A stretch of 64,000 nucleotides of DNA from Tolypeutes matacus (lineage: Eukaryota > Chordata > Mammalia > Cingulata > Chlamyphoridae). This document shows positions 45,264 to 56,693 of the stretch, one piece after another. The stretch is from the NCBI GenBank assembly GCA_026826555.1, contig JAKSZT010053764.1:31941487-32005486 (forward strand). The letters are read 5' to 3'. Position 1 is the first letter of the stretch. Every line of letters starts with the position of its first letter. The notes beneath the pieces are model-generated. The model had not been told where the DNA came from. It worked only from the letters and a program-made list of their open reading frames with translations, and made no database searches. Position numbers and translations under genes: made by a program.

Positions 45264-45911
45264 TACGACGCCTTCTCTCTGCACTGTGGGGAACACTGTC
45301 AGGGGAACAGATCATCAGACTCAGATGGCCATCTATGAAGCTTGCTGAGCATGGTACCCCAGCTCCTCTGGCACTCCAGATCTTCTACCCAGAAGGAGGC
45401 AGGCCTAGGCCCTGAGCCACGTAGCCTCACCAGCACATCCAGCAGCTGATTGTTTACAGCATGCTGCTGTTCTTAGTGGCTCTGCTAAAAAGCAGAGAAT
45501 TTAAAGTCCAGAAAGAGGCTGTCTAGACAGTGGCTAACTTAACAATGGTGGATTACCATGGACCAGTTGATTCAGCTCATCCACTCTGGGGTCTTGGAGT
45601 CACTGGTCAATCTGCTCACCGTCCAAAACTCCAAAATTATTCTCATCATCCTTGATATGCTCTCTTACATCCTCCAAGTGGCAGATAAACTTTCCGAGGA
45701 GAACCTACGTCTTCCAACAGAAGAACTCAGTGGGGTTGATAAAATTGAGGCTTTACAAGTTCATGAGAATGGTCAGAGTGCCCAGACTTCTTTGAGCATT
45801 ATTGAGAACCACTTTTTTGAAGAAGATGGCATAATCCTCCCAGACCTGGACCAAGAACATGATCTTTTCAAGCCTGTAACAAAAAAAAGTCTAAGCCGTC
45901 ACAATTTCTGA
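45264..45911 (+). pseudogene. KPNA7: KPNA7-like (importin alpha) processed pseudogene, 3' part
   Basis: KPNA7 is an importin-alpha of oocytes and early embryos that carries nuclear-localisation-signal cargo by means of ARM repeats. Three reading frames are needed to follow it. From 45268, TPSLCTVGNTVRGTDHQTQM. From about 45431, HIQQLI...LVALLKSREFKVQKEAV, then a stop replacing the expected Trp and TVANLT. From 45558, DQLIQLIHSGVLESLVNLLT to a stop at 45909. At least two frameshifts and three in-frame stops (near 45345, 45410 and 45523) kill it. No introns appear between ARM-repeat segments, so it is a retrocopy. It covers roughly the last 40 percent of the protein. KPNA2 fits less well: the text shared with KPNA7 includes GVDKIEALQVHEN and the IIENHF end. 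3' UTR-like sequence with AATAAA (about 46606) follows. Confidence 0.85.
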
Positions 45912-46890
45912 ACCAACAACCAAATCCTAAAGGATAACTTCTTTAAGAAGCAACACTCCTATGTCTTAGCATATCACAGGTATAAAGCTTTTTCAAGGGA
46001 GGGAGGGAGGGAGGAAGTTATGACTGTAGTATACCCAGGCCAGTGTGTTCATTGTGATCCTGGCATTTTCCTCAGTATGGGGCCAGAAAGGAGTCTGAGT
46101 ATCTAAAAATCCCATTCCTGGAGGTAGTACTGTTGTCAAGTGATTCATTAGTGTCAGAGGTGAGTTGAGAGATCTCTTCTGCCTACACAGTCTGGGTGAG
46201 CTGGACTCTCACAGGCCCCAAAGAGATCCCAAGGAATAAAGAATGTGTAGAATAGAAGGCGAGAATTTTGGTTGATGCTGAAAGAATTGGAGTGAGGAAA
46301 ATTATGGGACTGTTTGGGATGGTAGAATGGTGCTGCTGAATAGTCAGCTCTTCCCTCAGCTTTGGGGCAAGTGTCAAGGAATTTACAAGTTCCCTTCTGC
46401 TCTGCCTTTGGTGCCGAGCTCTTTGATTCTGAAACTATATCTGAATGTTTGATTCCGGAATGTCTATATTGTTGGCTAGTCCTTTCCCCACAGCAATACC
46501 AGGGAATTGGTTCTACTCAACAGCATGAACGAAGATACTGAATTGAGATCTTGTCATGTACACCCAGTTTCTTCTGTATCCTGCTCCTAAATATTCTTGA
46601 GTCCTAAATAAAGGCTTAAGACCGAACCTGGGTTTGGTCTTCTCCTAAGGAGCAGCCAGACTTCAGTTGTTGTGCCTTTAATTGTCTAGCTCTGTGGTTT
46701 TGAAACCAAACCTGAATTTTTCACTCCAGAATATCAATTTCTTTGGTTAGCTGTTCCCTGGTAGATATATCAGGGTAAGAGTTCCACATTACCCGCACCC
46801 ATGGCCCCACCAAGGTTCACTACAATCCTGACTTCTATCACCATGGGTTTATTTTGCCTGTTTCTGAACTTCAAAAATCGAATCTTATCA
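45912..46890. other. Probable 3' UTR of the retrocopy, then unassigned sequence
   Basis: No coding signal. There is a (GGGA)n tract at about 45997-46013 and an AATAAA near 46606 without a clear poly(A) tail after it. The diverged duplication at 46405-46790 lies here. Confidence 0.45.
46405..46790. repeat. Diverged direct duplication, about 258-bp offset
   Basis: The segment from about 46410 ('gtgccgagctctttgattctgaaac...gaatgtttgattcc') realigns with the segment from about 46671 ('tgtgcctttaattgtctagctctgtgg...tgaatttttcactcc'). Both continue to 'ggaatgtctatattgttggctag' / 'agaatatcaatttctttggttag', then 'accagggaattggttcta' / 'tcagggtaagagttcca'. The sequence between has AATAAA, so it may be an old LTR-type terminal duplication. 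Confidence 0.5.
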
Positions 46891-47025
46891 TGTGGTGGGC
46901 AACTTCTAAATGACTCCCAATGACCTCTTTTCCTGGTACTCATGTGCTCCCTTTCAATGTGAACTGAAGTAAGTAAGTAGTGACTTACTTCTAAGGAATC
47001 AGAAGTGGCAAAAGTGATGTTACTT

Positions 47026-47988
47026 GGGTGTACAATTCCTGACATCCCCACGAATTTTTTTTTATTTATTTTTTATTGTGTGGAGCCATGGATAATAGTT
47101 ATCAGTTGTGTTTCTAAGATGCTCTGGCCAATTTTTAAAAATGAATCACAATTCAAGTTTCTGCTAGAGATAGGACCACTGTAAGGTGTTATGCCCCTTT
47201 ATTTTCTAAGGCTCTGATTTCCACTCTTGGCTACAAGTTTATGTATGCTCAAGTATGACTGATATGCATCATTAAAAATATATCATAAGAGGAAAAAAAA
47301 AAAAGCTTAATTGGTACAGAATTTCTGTTGGGAGTGATGGAAAAGTTTTGGTAATAGAGAATGGTGATGTAATGGTAACCTAACATCGTGAATGTAATTA
47401 AAAACATATTATATCTTTGAATGTGTTTTAAGGGGGTGTATTAGTCAGCCAAAGGGGTGCTAATGTGAAATACCAAAAATAGGTTGGTCTTTATAAGGGT
47501 ATTTATTTGGGGTAGAAGTCCACAGATACCAGGCCATAAAGCGTTAAGTTTCTTCTCTCACCACAGTCCATTGCCACGTGTTAGAGCAAGACAGCTGCCG
47601 GCATTTGCCAGGGTTCAGGCTTCTGGGGTTCCTCTCTTCCCGGGGCTGCATTTCTCTCCGGGCTTAGCTCCTGTTTCCTCCACAAATTCAGCTGTAGACG
47701 ATCAGGTGAATGGCTTGCTTCTCTTCTCCTGGGGCCTTCTTTCCAACATCAAAACTGCTTCTCAAAAGACTGCTTCAACTGTCCTTTGCCTTGCCTTTTA
47801 TATTTGATTCCCCACCCACCAAGGGGTGGGGCTCAACGCCCTAATCCTAACCTAATCATGCCCAGATTAACAGATCAGTTTACAAGCATGATTCAATTGT
47901 TTTTTTGGAATTCATAATTACATCAAACTTCCACAGGGGGGGGAATTTTAGGTTGTGTTTATGTTATTAAAAATATTAAAAAAAAAAA
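47026..47988 (+). mobile_element. L1-derived insertion with two 3'-end-like blocks
   Basis: An exact 16-bp duplication AAAAGTGATGTTACTT lies at 47010-47025 and 47989-48004. The first block (47080-47305) resembles the 3' segment of the composite retroposons ('gtttatgtatgctcaagtatg') and ends in an A-run. The second block (about 47306-47436 and 47941-47990) is a standard L1 3' UTR ('taattggtacagaatttctg', 'gattttaggttgtg'-like, poly(A)). A MaLR-like LTR sits inside the second block. Confidence 0.7.
47437..47935 (-). mobile_element. Solo LTR, MaLR-like (family 1)
   Basis: The plus strand runs TGTATTAGTCAGCCAAAGG to 'catcaaacttccaca', the antisense of the family-1 LTR. A 5-bp GGGGG lies on both sides (47432-47436 and 47936-47940). 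It is the youngest layer in this nested stack. Confidence 0.85.
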
Positions 47989-48338
47989 AAAAGTGATGTT
48001 ACTTCTAAGATTAGCTAACAAGTAGCCCTCTCTCACTCTCTCGCTTGCTCTCTCTGATGATCTTTCTATCTCTGTCTGATTTCATTCTGTTTATAAAGGT
48101 CTGCAGCATTCTGAGCTGCCCTATGCAAACACCCATATGGCAAGGAACTGAGGGATGCCATTGGCCAACAGCCAGTTAGTAAATGATGCCCTCAGTCCCA
48201 TAGCCTGAGAGGAACTGAATTCTCCTGACAACCAAATGCATAAGCTTGGAAGCAGATCGTCCCTCAGCTGAGTCTTCAGATGAAACCACAGCTCCAGCCA
48301 ACAACTTGATTACAGCTTTGTGAGAGAATGTGAGACAG

Positions 48339-48809
48339 TGTTTTAGTTTCCTGGGCTGCTCAAGAAAAGCATTCAATGGGTTGGTTTAAACAATGGAGAT
48401 TTATTAGCTCATGGTTTTGAGGCTAAGCAAAAGTCCAAATCAAGGTGTCATCAAGGCTTTCTTCCTGAACACTGGCATTCTGGTGCTGGCTGCCAACGAT
48501 CCTTGGTCCTTGGCTCCTGTTACATGGCAATGCATATGGCAGCCTCTCCTGGCCTCTCTGTTCTCTTCCAGGTTCAGCTCTTGCCAATTTCTACTTCTTG
48601 TTTCCCATGACTTTCTATCTCTATCTGATTTCCTTCCGTCTATAAAGGTCTCCAATAATAGCATTAAGACTCATACTGACTGAGGTGGGCCACAACTTAA
48701 CTGAAGTAACCTCAACAAAAGTCCTACTTACAATGGATTTACACTCAAAGGAATGGCTTAAGTTTAAAAATATGTTTTTATGGGGCACATACAACTCCAA
48801 ACCACCATA
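48339..48809 (-). mobile_element. Solo LTR, MaLR-like (family 2)
   Basis: The plus strand runs TGTTTTAGTTTCCTGGGCTG to 'caactccaaaccaccata', antisense. It is inserted in the 3' half of the MLT1 LTR. Confidence 0.78.
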
Positions 48810-48934
48810 GAGAGACATCAGCTAAGCCACACTTGGATTCCTGACCTACAGAATTGTGATATAACAAATGTTTGTTGTTTCAAGTTGCTAAGTTTTTGTG
48901 GTAATTTGTTTTGCAGCATTAGATAACTAACATA

Positions 48935-49950
48935 TAGCATGTACTTTTTTGTGTCTTGCTTCTTTCACTCAACACTACATTTGTCATACTGTCGTATTTT
49001 TGCATATAGCAAGAGTTCACTCACTCTTATTGCATCACACTTTATGCATTTATTACAATCTATTCTCTTCTTGATAAACATTTGGATTGTTTCTAGTTTG
49101 GGACAATTATAGATAGTGCTGCTTTGAACATTCTTCAGCATGCTATTTGGGACACATAAGTACACACATATGCTGAATATAGACTAGGAGTGCTATTGCC
49201 AGGTCATAGGCTATACCTATGTTTAGCTCTTTTAGTACTCCCAAACAGTTTTCTAAAGTGCTCAATTTCCTCTCTCGCTAGCAGTGCCATGAGAGTTAGA
49301 GTTGCTCCATTCTCCTCATTTTAGCCATTTTGATGCATATATAGTGGTATCATACTAGGGTTTTAATTTGTTTTTCCCTCATGATTAATGAGGAAGAACA
49401 CCTTTCTATATTTTTGGTTATTTTGAATATTCTCTTTTGTGAAGTGCCTATTTAAGCATTTGCCCATTTTTCTGTTGGGTGCCCTTTCTTTTACATTTTT
49501 TAAAGGATTTATTTATTTATTTATTTACTTTTATCCATCCCCACCCCCCCCTCCATTTTTGCTGTTTCTGTGTCCATTCACTGGGCAACTCTCTGTGTCC
49601 GTTTCCTGCCCTCTCTTCTCATCCTTCTCCTCCTGTCTTCACTGAGATTCGATCCTCAGAATCTCCGATGTGGATGAGAGGTGTCCTACCGCCTGTGCCA
49701 CCTTAGTTCCTCATTTTTCAGTGCATCTCGTCTTGGCTCTCCCTTGTGTCACTCTCCTGTTAACATCATCATCTTGCTGCATGGCTCAGAGGGCCTGACG
49801 GTGCACCCGTGCACAGAGCCTGGCAGCTCACCCGCTCACGGGGCCATCTGTCTTTTTATTATTGGGTTCTTATATAAACTGGAATCGAGTTCTTGTCAGA
49901 AATAGGTATCAAAAATATCTTCTGTCATTAGTTTGCCTTTTCATTTTTTA
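48935..49950 (-). mobile_element. L1M 3'-region fragment, split by a SINE
   Basis: Antisense L1: 'cttgcttctttcactcaac', 'gataaacatttggattgtttc', 'agtgctgctttgaacattc', 'aggagtgctattgccaggtc', then after the SINE 'tgtctttttattattgggttc' and 'tgtcagaaataggtatcaaaa'. Confidence 0.75.
49497..49851 (-). mobile_element. Dimeric VNTR-type SINE, 5'-truncated
   Basis: The tail complement is 'aaaggatttatttatttatttattta'. Unit 2 follows in antisense ('gagattcgatcctcagaat', 'ctgtgccaccttagttcc'). Then the linker 'gtcatcttgct'-type text and two to three VNTR units in antisense ('cctgacggtgcacccgtgc', 'cctggcagctcacccgctc'), where the element stops. Unit 1 is absent. Confidence 0.85.
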
Positions 49951-50068
49951 GTGGTGTTTTAAATTGCTTTTTAATATACTACAATTTATATATTTTTCCC
50001 TTATATTTAGAGCTTGCTTTCTGTTTATGAAATGTCTGAATAACACACAGGCATTAAAACTGTCTTAC

Positions 50069-50157
50069 GTGGGAGTGGGTATAGCTCAGTGGTTTGAGTG
50101 CCTGCTTCCCATAACGAGGTCCCGGGTTCAATCCCTGGTACATCCTAAAAAAAACAA
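50069..50157 (+). mobile_element. Monomeric tRNA-like SINE, closest to a tRNA
   Basis: 'gtgggagtgggtatagctcagtgg' (A box TATAGCTCAGTGG), 'gaggtcccgggttcaatccc' (B box), then A-rich end. Its resemblance to tRNA-Ala-type sequence is strong, but the anticodon arm is not intact. The exact 13-bp duplication AAAACTGTCTTAC lies at 50056-50068 and 50158-50170, so it is a retroposon, not a tRNA gene. Confidence 0.9.
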
Positions 50158-50224
50158 AAAACTGTCTTACAAAGTGTCCTTCTAGAAGCTTTTCTACCTT
50201 TTACATTTAGATCAATACACATTT

Positions 50225-52010
50225 GAAATTTTTAAAAATTTATTTTTATTGTGGTAAAATATATGCATATACCATAAAATTTGCCATTTTAACCATTTTA
50301 TGTGTACAATTAGTGGAATTAATAACATTCACAATCTTGTGCTACCATCACCACCATCCATTACCAAAACCTTTTTCATTATCCCAAACAGAAACTCTAT
50401 ACCTATCAAGCAATAAGTCCCCATTCCCCACACTTCCACCACAGCCCCTGGTAACCTCTAGTCTACTTTTTGTCTCTATGAATTTGTATATCCTGGGTAT
50501 TTCATTGAAGTGAAATCATACAGTATCTATCCATGTTTGGCTTATTTCACACAATGTATTTTCAAGGTTCATCCATATTGTCACATGTATCAGAACATCA
50601 TTTCTTTTTACGGAGGAATAACATTTCATTGTATGTATATACCACATTTTGCTTATCCATTCATCTACTGATGAACTCTTGGGTTGTTTCCACTTTTTAG
50701 CTATTGTGAATAATGCTGCTATGAACATTGGTATACAAATATCTGTTCAGGTCCTTGTTTTCAATTCTTTTGAGCATATACCTAGAAGTGGAATTAACGT
50801 GTCATATGGTAATTCTATATTTAACTTTCTGAGGAACCAACAAATTTTCCACAGCTGCTATATATCATTTTACATTCCCACCAACAACATATGAGGGCCC
50901 CGATTCTCCATATCCTCTCCAATACTTGTTATTTTTCATTTTTAATAGTAGTCATTCTAGTAAGTGTGAAATGGTATCTCATTGTGTTTTTTAAAATTAA
51001 TTTTTAGAACAGCAGGTTTAAAACCAGGCATAAAGTACAAAGTTCAATATATTCCTCCCCATATACACAGTTTCACTATTATTAACATTTTGCATTAATG
51101 TGGAATATTTGTCACAATTGATGAACAAATATTGTTATAATTACATTAACTATCATTCATAGTTTACATTAGGATTCATTCTTTGTGTTGCAAAATTCTA
51201 TGGATTTTTAAAAAATATTTTTATTGTGGTAACATATATAAAACAGAAAATTTCCCTTTTTAACCACTTACAAGTATAAAATTCAGTGGTATTAATTACA
51301 TTCACAACGGTGTGCTACCATCAACAAGATCCATTACCAAAGCTTTTCCATCACCCCAAACAGAAACTCTACACCAATTAAGCATTAATTCTCTAGTTCA
51401 TTGATTTACATCTTCCCAATGGCAAACAATGTTGAGCATATTTTCATGTGCTTATTGGCCAACTGTAGATCTTCTTTAGAGAAATTCCTACTCAAGCCTT
51501 GGCCTATTTTTTAAAAAGATTTATTTTATGTATTTATTTCTATCCACCCCCTTGTTGGTTACATTTGCTGTATCTGTTTGTTGTGTGCTTGTTGTCTTCC
51601 TTTTTTTAGGAGGCACTGGGAACCAAACCTGGGACCTCCCATTTGGGAGGGCGGCACCTAATTGTTTGAGCCACCTCCACTCCCTGCTTTGTTGTGTCTC
51701 TCATTATGTTTTCCTCCTTGTGTCTCTTGTTAAGTCATCTTGCTGCATCAGCTTGCCACTCCAGCCCATCGCATCAGCTCGCTGTTTTGCTTGTCTTCTT
51801 TAGGAGGCACTGGGAACCAAATCAGGGCCCTCCCATGTGGTAGGCAGGAACTCAATCGCTTGAGCCACATCTGCTTCCCCCTTTGCCCAATTTTTAACCA
51901 GGTTATTTGTCTTTTTGATGCTGAGTTGTAGGAGTTCTTTATACATACTAAATATTAAACCCTTATCAGATATATGATATGTAACTATTTTTTCCCATTC
52001 ATCTTGCACA
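50225..52010 (-). mobile_element. L1M 3' ends in antisense (at least two overlapping fragments)
   Basis: 50225-50985 reads 'gtgtacaattagtggaatt', 'cccctggtaacctctag', 'cattcatctactgatgaac', 'gctgctatgaacattgg'. 51000-51200 is a different L1 3' end ('tattattaacattttgc'). 51215-52010 repeats the first pattern ('aaattcagtggtattaatt', 'caccccaaacagaaactc') and continues beyond the SINE with 'aggttatttgtctttttgatgctgagttg'. Confidence 0.75.
51513..51885 (-). mobile_element. Dimeric DAS SINE
   Basis: Antisense tail 'aagatttattttatgtatttatttc', two antisense tRNA-like units (B-box complements 'gggaaccaaacctggg' near 51620 and 'gggaaccaaatcaggg' near 51812), ending 'gagccacatctgcttcccc'. Inserted in L1M. 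Confidence 0.85.
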
Positions 52011-52930
52011 AATGCTCCAGAGATCTAAAATTTCAAGACCACAACCTGGACTTTTAATTATACACACATATATACTATATATTGACTATATACACTTACA
52101 ATATATTTATAAATGAAATATTTCATGAGTTCACATAGATAATCACAATGCAAATTCAGCACTTCAGGGTTTTTACTTAACTTCTTGTAAATTACCTCTG
52201 TGTTTCTTTTTTTCCATTTTGAGAGGACTTGTTCTTAAGTTCGCAGAGGAAGTTATAATTAGAATATTCCATAATCACTCATTTGTTCTAGTCCACATTT
52301 TTCACAAAACAGACTGCTAATAGCAGTTCAAATATTACTAACACCAAAGTGTTTACCAAAAACAATTAAAACTTCTTTTGGCATTTGTTCATTCCTTTCT
52401 CCCTTATTTATAGGTGTGATACCTACATTTCCAGAGCATATAACCATTACATACCATACACTCTCCCTTTTAACCTTCATCTAGGCCTAATTCTGTAACT
52501 ACATATTGAATGCCCACCATGAGTACTTACATTGATTGTCTCTTGTCATTTTGGTTGTGTGAAGCTTATTCTTTAATAGATTTCTCAGGAAGGGTTAATG
52601 GGATCAAGATACCTTGGAATATGTAAGTGCTCATCTTGTCATATTATATTATCTCAGTGAGTGAAGATCCACACAATAAACAAGAAAATATTAAACTCCC
52701 ATCCTGGGGAAGGGGGAGAGGGAATTGTCAGTTCATATTTTTTCCTTGATAAACTTAAATCTCTCTCCATTTCCTTCTGTTATAAAGCATTACAGTTGAA
52801 AGGTCTACTGAAATTTATTCTTTCTTTTATAAGTCACTTGTTCTTTTTACCTAAGTGCCTAAAGAATTTTTTTTCTTTAAAATCTAACAATTTTATCATA
52901 ATACATTTTGGTGCTGGTTCTCCTGGCTTA
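52011..52930. other. No gene recognised
   Basis: AT-rich, with (TATA)-like stretches near 52065-52110. Probably old L1, but too diverged to assign. Confidence 0.4.
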
Positions 52931-54110
52931 ATATTCTTGGGTACATGATGAACTCTTTCAATATGTAGTTTCTAATCTTATTATTTCAGAAAATTTTGCC
53001 TGAATTATACTTTAAGTATCTGTTCTATTTCCTTGCCTTTATTTTGTTCTTCAGGAACTCATATCATTTGCATATTTGATCTTCTTTGCTGTTTTCAATA
53101 TTTGTCACTTTCACTTTCTTCTTTTTTGCTGTAAAATTGTTTCTCCTCTTCATCAATTTTTTATAAGGTATTATCTGTTGTGTTATTCATGCTCATGTTT
53201 CTTCCAGTTAAGACTTTTTTTCTAAATGTTTTTTTTTCCTAATTCACTCCTGAGATCATTTTTATTTTTGACTCTTACACCAACCTTGAATTACTGAAAT
53301 AAACCCAATCTAGTGATGTTGAATTATCATTTTATTTACCATGGATAGTTTATACTTTCATTTAGAGTTTTTGAATGCATATTCAGAAGAGAGACTGGCC
53401 TGTGATTTCATCTTGTAATATTATTTTCAGGATTGGTATGAAGTTTTGCTGGCTTCATAAAAAAGACATGATCAGTGTATTCTCTTCTGTTTTCTCATTT
53501 TTTAAAGATTTTATTTATTTATCACCACCCCCCTCATTGTTTGTGCTCACTGTCTGCTCTATGTCCATTTGTTGTGCACTGTCTGCTTGTCTTCTCTTTA
53601 AGGAGGCACCAGGGACTGAACCTTGGACCTCCCATGTGGGAGAGAGGCACTCAACCACTTAAGCCACCTCAGCTCCCTGTTTGTTGTGACTCTCATTGTC
53701 TTTCCTCTTTTGTGGCTACTTGTTGCAACATCTTGTTCCATTAGCTCACCACGCCTGCCCGTCGCACCAGTTCACTATCTTGCTCCTCTTCTCCAGGAGG
53801 TACCAGGAACTGAACCCAGGACCTCCCATGTGGTAGGTGGGAGCTCAACCACTTGAGCCATATCCACATCCCTTCTGAAAGATTTTTATGTAAGACTGCA
53901 GCAGTTTCTTGCCTAAATATTTGAAAGAATTAACTAGGGAAGCCACCTGTCCCTGGAAGTCATTTTCTGGAAAGGTTTTTAATTACAGAAACAACTTTTG
54001 AATAGCTATTGGAATATTAGATACTGTTTTCCTTTTATCAGGTTTATTGGGTGTATTTTTAGGAAGTTGTCATTTTGAGTAAATTTTAAAATTTATAAGT
54101 ATAAAATTTA
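52931..54110 (-). mobile_element. Old L1 ORF2-region fragment, split by a SINE
   Basis: Antisense L1 text: 'ttgaattactgaaataaaccc', 'gcatattcagaagagagactgg', 'ttcaggattggtatgaag', then 'ttgcctaaatatttgaaagaatt', 'ctgtccctggaagtca'. Many stops on the minus strand. Confidence 0.6.
53505..53872 (-). mobile_element. Dimeric DAS SINE
   Basis: Antisense tail 'aaagattttatttatttatc', two antisense tRNA-like units (B-box complements near 53602 'gggactgaaccttgg' and near 53805 'ggaactgaacccagg'), ending 'gagccatatccacatccc'. Confidence 0.85.
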
Positions 54111-54840
54111 TCATAATTTAACAGCTTTATTAAGATATAATTCACATACCATAAATTCACCCATTTAATGTATAAAACTCAATGGTTTTTACTATATTCA
54201 CAGAATTATGCAACCATTGCCACAATTCTAGAACTTCAAAAGAAACCCATTAAATTTTAGCAGTCACCCTCCCAGCCATAGGCAACCACTAATCTATTTT
54301 GTCTCTATACATTTTCCTATTCTCTACATTTTATACAAATGGAATCATACAATAGATTGTCTTTTGTGAGTGGCTTCTTTTACTTAGCATTATGATCAGT
54401 GTTCATCCATGTTATAGCATCAATTGCTACTTCATTCCTTTTCATGACCAAATAATATTTCATTGTGTGAATATGCAATACTGTGTTTATCCATTTACCA
54501 ATAGACTGACATTTAGGCTATTTCCACTTTTTTACTATTATAAATATGCTGCTATGAACACTTGTGTACAAGCTTATGTGTAGCCATAATTTCATTTCTC
54601 TTGGGTATTACCTAGTAGTGGAATTACTGAGCCATAGAGTAACTCTATATTTAACATTTTGAGGCACTGTCAAACTGTTTTCCAAAATTAATGCACCATT
54701 TTACATTCCCACCAGCAATGTATGATGTTTTCACTTTCTTGTCTTATGGTCTAGCATATGCTTTATACTAAAGAATGTTTCATATAAACTGGAAAGAATG
54801 TGTATTTTGCTGTTGTTGAGTAGAATGGTCCATAGATACC

Positions 54841-55441
54841 TGTGGCAGTTTGACATTTATGAATTCCAAAATTAGATATTGGATTATGTTTGTAAACTGG
54901 TCTGTTCCTCTGGGCGTGATTAAATTATGATTAGGCCTTTGATTGGGCCGTGTCAGTAAGATGGGGGGCGGGGACTCACAGAGAAACTGCACCACAGAGA
55001 AGGGAGGTTGGCATTTTGAGTGGAGCCCAGGAAGTAAACACACAGAAGAAGAACACAGAGGAATAGAGACAGCTCTGTAGACACAGCAGAGGCCCAGGGA
55101 AGAGAGACGGGGGCCCGTTTGCCTGATAGTCTACAGCTGACCTTGTGGAGAGACGCAAGCCTGAGACAGGAGAGTATCGAGCCCCGGGGAGAGAGACAAA
55201 GCCTAGAGAGCCTGATAGCCTACAGCTGATATTGGAAGACGCTGGGACCACTGAGCCTTAAGAGGAAGAGGAATGCTGAATGTCAGCAGCCATCTTGCTC
55301 CAACACGTGGCAACAGACTTAGGCGAAGGAAATAACTTATGCTTTATGGCCTGGTAACTGTAAGCTTCTACCCAAATAAATACTCTTTAAAAAGCCAACA
55401 GATTTCTGGTATTTTGTATCAGCACTCCTATGGCTAATACA
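54841..55441 (+). mobile_element. Solo LTR, MaLR-like (family 1)
   Basis: It starts TGTGGCAGTTTGACATTTATG and ends 'tatggctaataca', with polyadenylation signal AATAAA near 55376. Best example of the family start. Inserted in L1M; the 5-bp duplication is not clear. Confidence 0.85.
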
Positions 55442-56045
55442 ATGTCTACTAGGTCTAATAGGTTATAGTATGCTTCAAGGGTTCTGTATCTGCATAGTTG
55501 CTCAATTCTTTATTGGAAGTAAAGTAGTAAAGTCTTCAACTTTAGTCTTCAATAATATTATTGAATTATGGTCAGATAATCCCTTCAAGTCTCTCAGTGT
55601 TTGCTTAATGTATTTTGTAACTCTCTTACTTGGTGTATATATGTTTATGTTTTTTTGTGCCTTCCTAGTGAACTGATCCTCTTCTCATTGTAAAATGTCC
55701 TTCTTTGTATCTAATACCTTTTTGTTGTTGTTGCTTTAAAGTCTATTTGGTCTGATATCACAAATATCTATTCACATTAGATATCTTTTTCATCCTTTTA
55801 CTTTCAATTTATTTTTAACTTTGAATCTAAAACATATCTCCTGTAAATAGCATATATTTTCATCTTGTTTATTTTATCCAGTCTGACAATCTGACTTTGG
55901 ATTGGACTGTTTAATGTATTCACAATTTAATTTTATTATTGATATGGCTGGATTCATGTCTGTCATTTTGCCTTTCATTTTCAATTTATCTCATGTCTTT
56001 AATGTTTCTCTATTCCTCATTTACTGCCTTCTTTTATATAAAGTG

Positions 56046-56693
56046 TGTATTAGTCAGCCAAAAGGGGTGCTGATGCAAAGTACCAGAAATCTGTTGGCTT
56101 TTATAAAGGGTATTTATTTGGGGTAGACACTTACAGTCACAAGGCCCTAAAGAGTCCAACTCAAGGTACCATAAGAGGTACTTTCTCACCCAAAGTCTAT
56201 TGCCACGTGTTGAAGCAAGATGACGGGTAATGCCTATGAGGGTTCAGCCTTCCTCTTTCCTCTTAAGGCTCCGTCGTCCCAGTTTCTTCTGATCTCAGCT
56301 GTAGGCTGGCATAAGGCTTTTCTCTCTCCCTGGGGCTTGTTTCTTTTTGGGCTCAGCTGCCCTGGTCTCTTCACAAGGTCAGCTGTAAACTATCAGGCTC
56401 ATCTCTCTTTCTGGGGCTGGAGCTGTCTCTCTTCCTCTGTGTTCTTCTTTGCGTCTACTTCCATGTGAGAGTCTGTTTTATCAGCCTGAGGGGGCTGGAA
56501 CTCAACACTGAGTCACACTCTAATGTCATGGTTGAATCAAAGCCCTAATCTTAACATAATTTAATCAAGTGTCTCAGCTGAATCTAATACAATCAAAGGG
56601 TATCATGTCCAGAGAAACAGACCAGTTTATAAACATAATCAATATCTCTTTTTGGAATTCATAAATATTATCAAACTGCCACAATGTGGATAT
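56046..56693 (-). mobile_element. Solo LTR, MaLR-like (family 1)
   Basis: The plus strand runs TGTATTAGTCAGCCAAAAGG to 'tatcaaactgccaca'. Flanks AAGTG and ATGTG match at 4 of 5 bases. Same family as 47437-47935. Confidence 0.85.

Larger units (their letters stand above)
46891..48934 (+). mobile_element. MLT1-type LTR, interrupted twice
   Basis: It starts TGTGGTGGGCAACTTCTAAA and 'gactcccaatgacctc'. It continues after 48005 with 'ctaagattagctaac', 'ctctcgcttgctctc', 'cacccatatggcaagg', and after 48809 with 'gctaagccacacttggattc', 'acaaatgtttgttgtttcaag', 'ctaagtttttgtggtaatttg', ending 'gataactaacata'. This is the MLT1 consensus order. Insertions at 47026-47988 and 48339-48809 split it. Confidence 0.7.

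Noticed and set aside
44995..45415. Two plus frames joining unrelated sequence, U2, a SINE and KPNA7
   Set aside because: They are chance joins across three different insertions. The true KPNA7 alignment uses other frames with stops.
50069..50157. A true tRNA gene
   Set aside because: A and B boxes are present, but the anticodon arm is poor, the 3' end runs into A-rich sequence, and an exact 13-bp target duplication flanks it.
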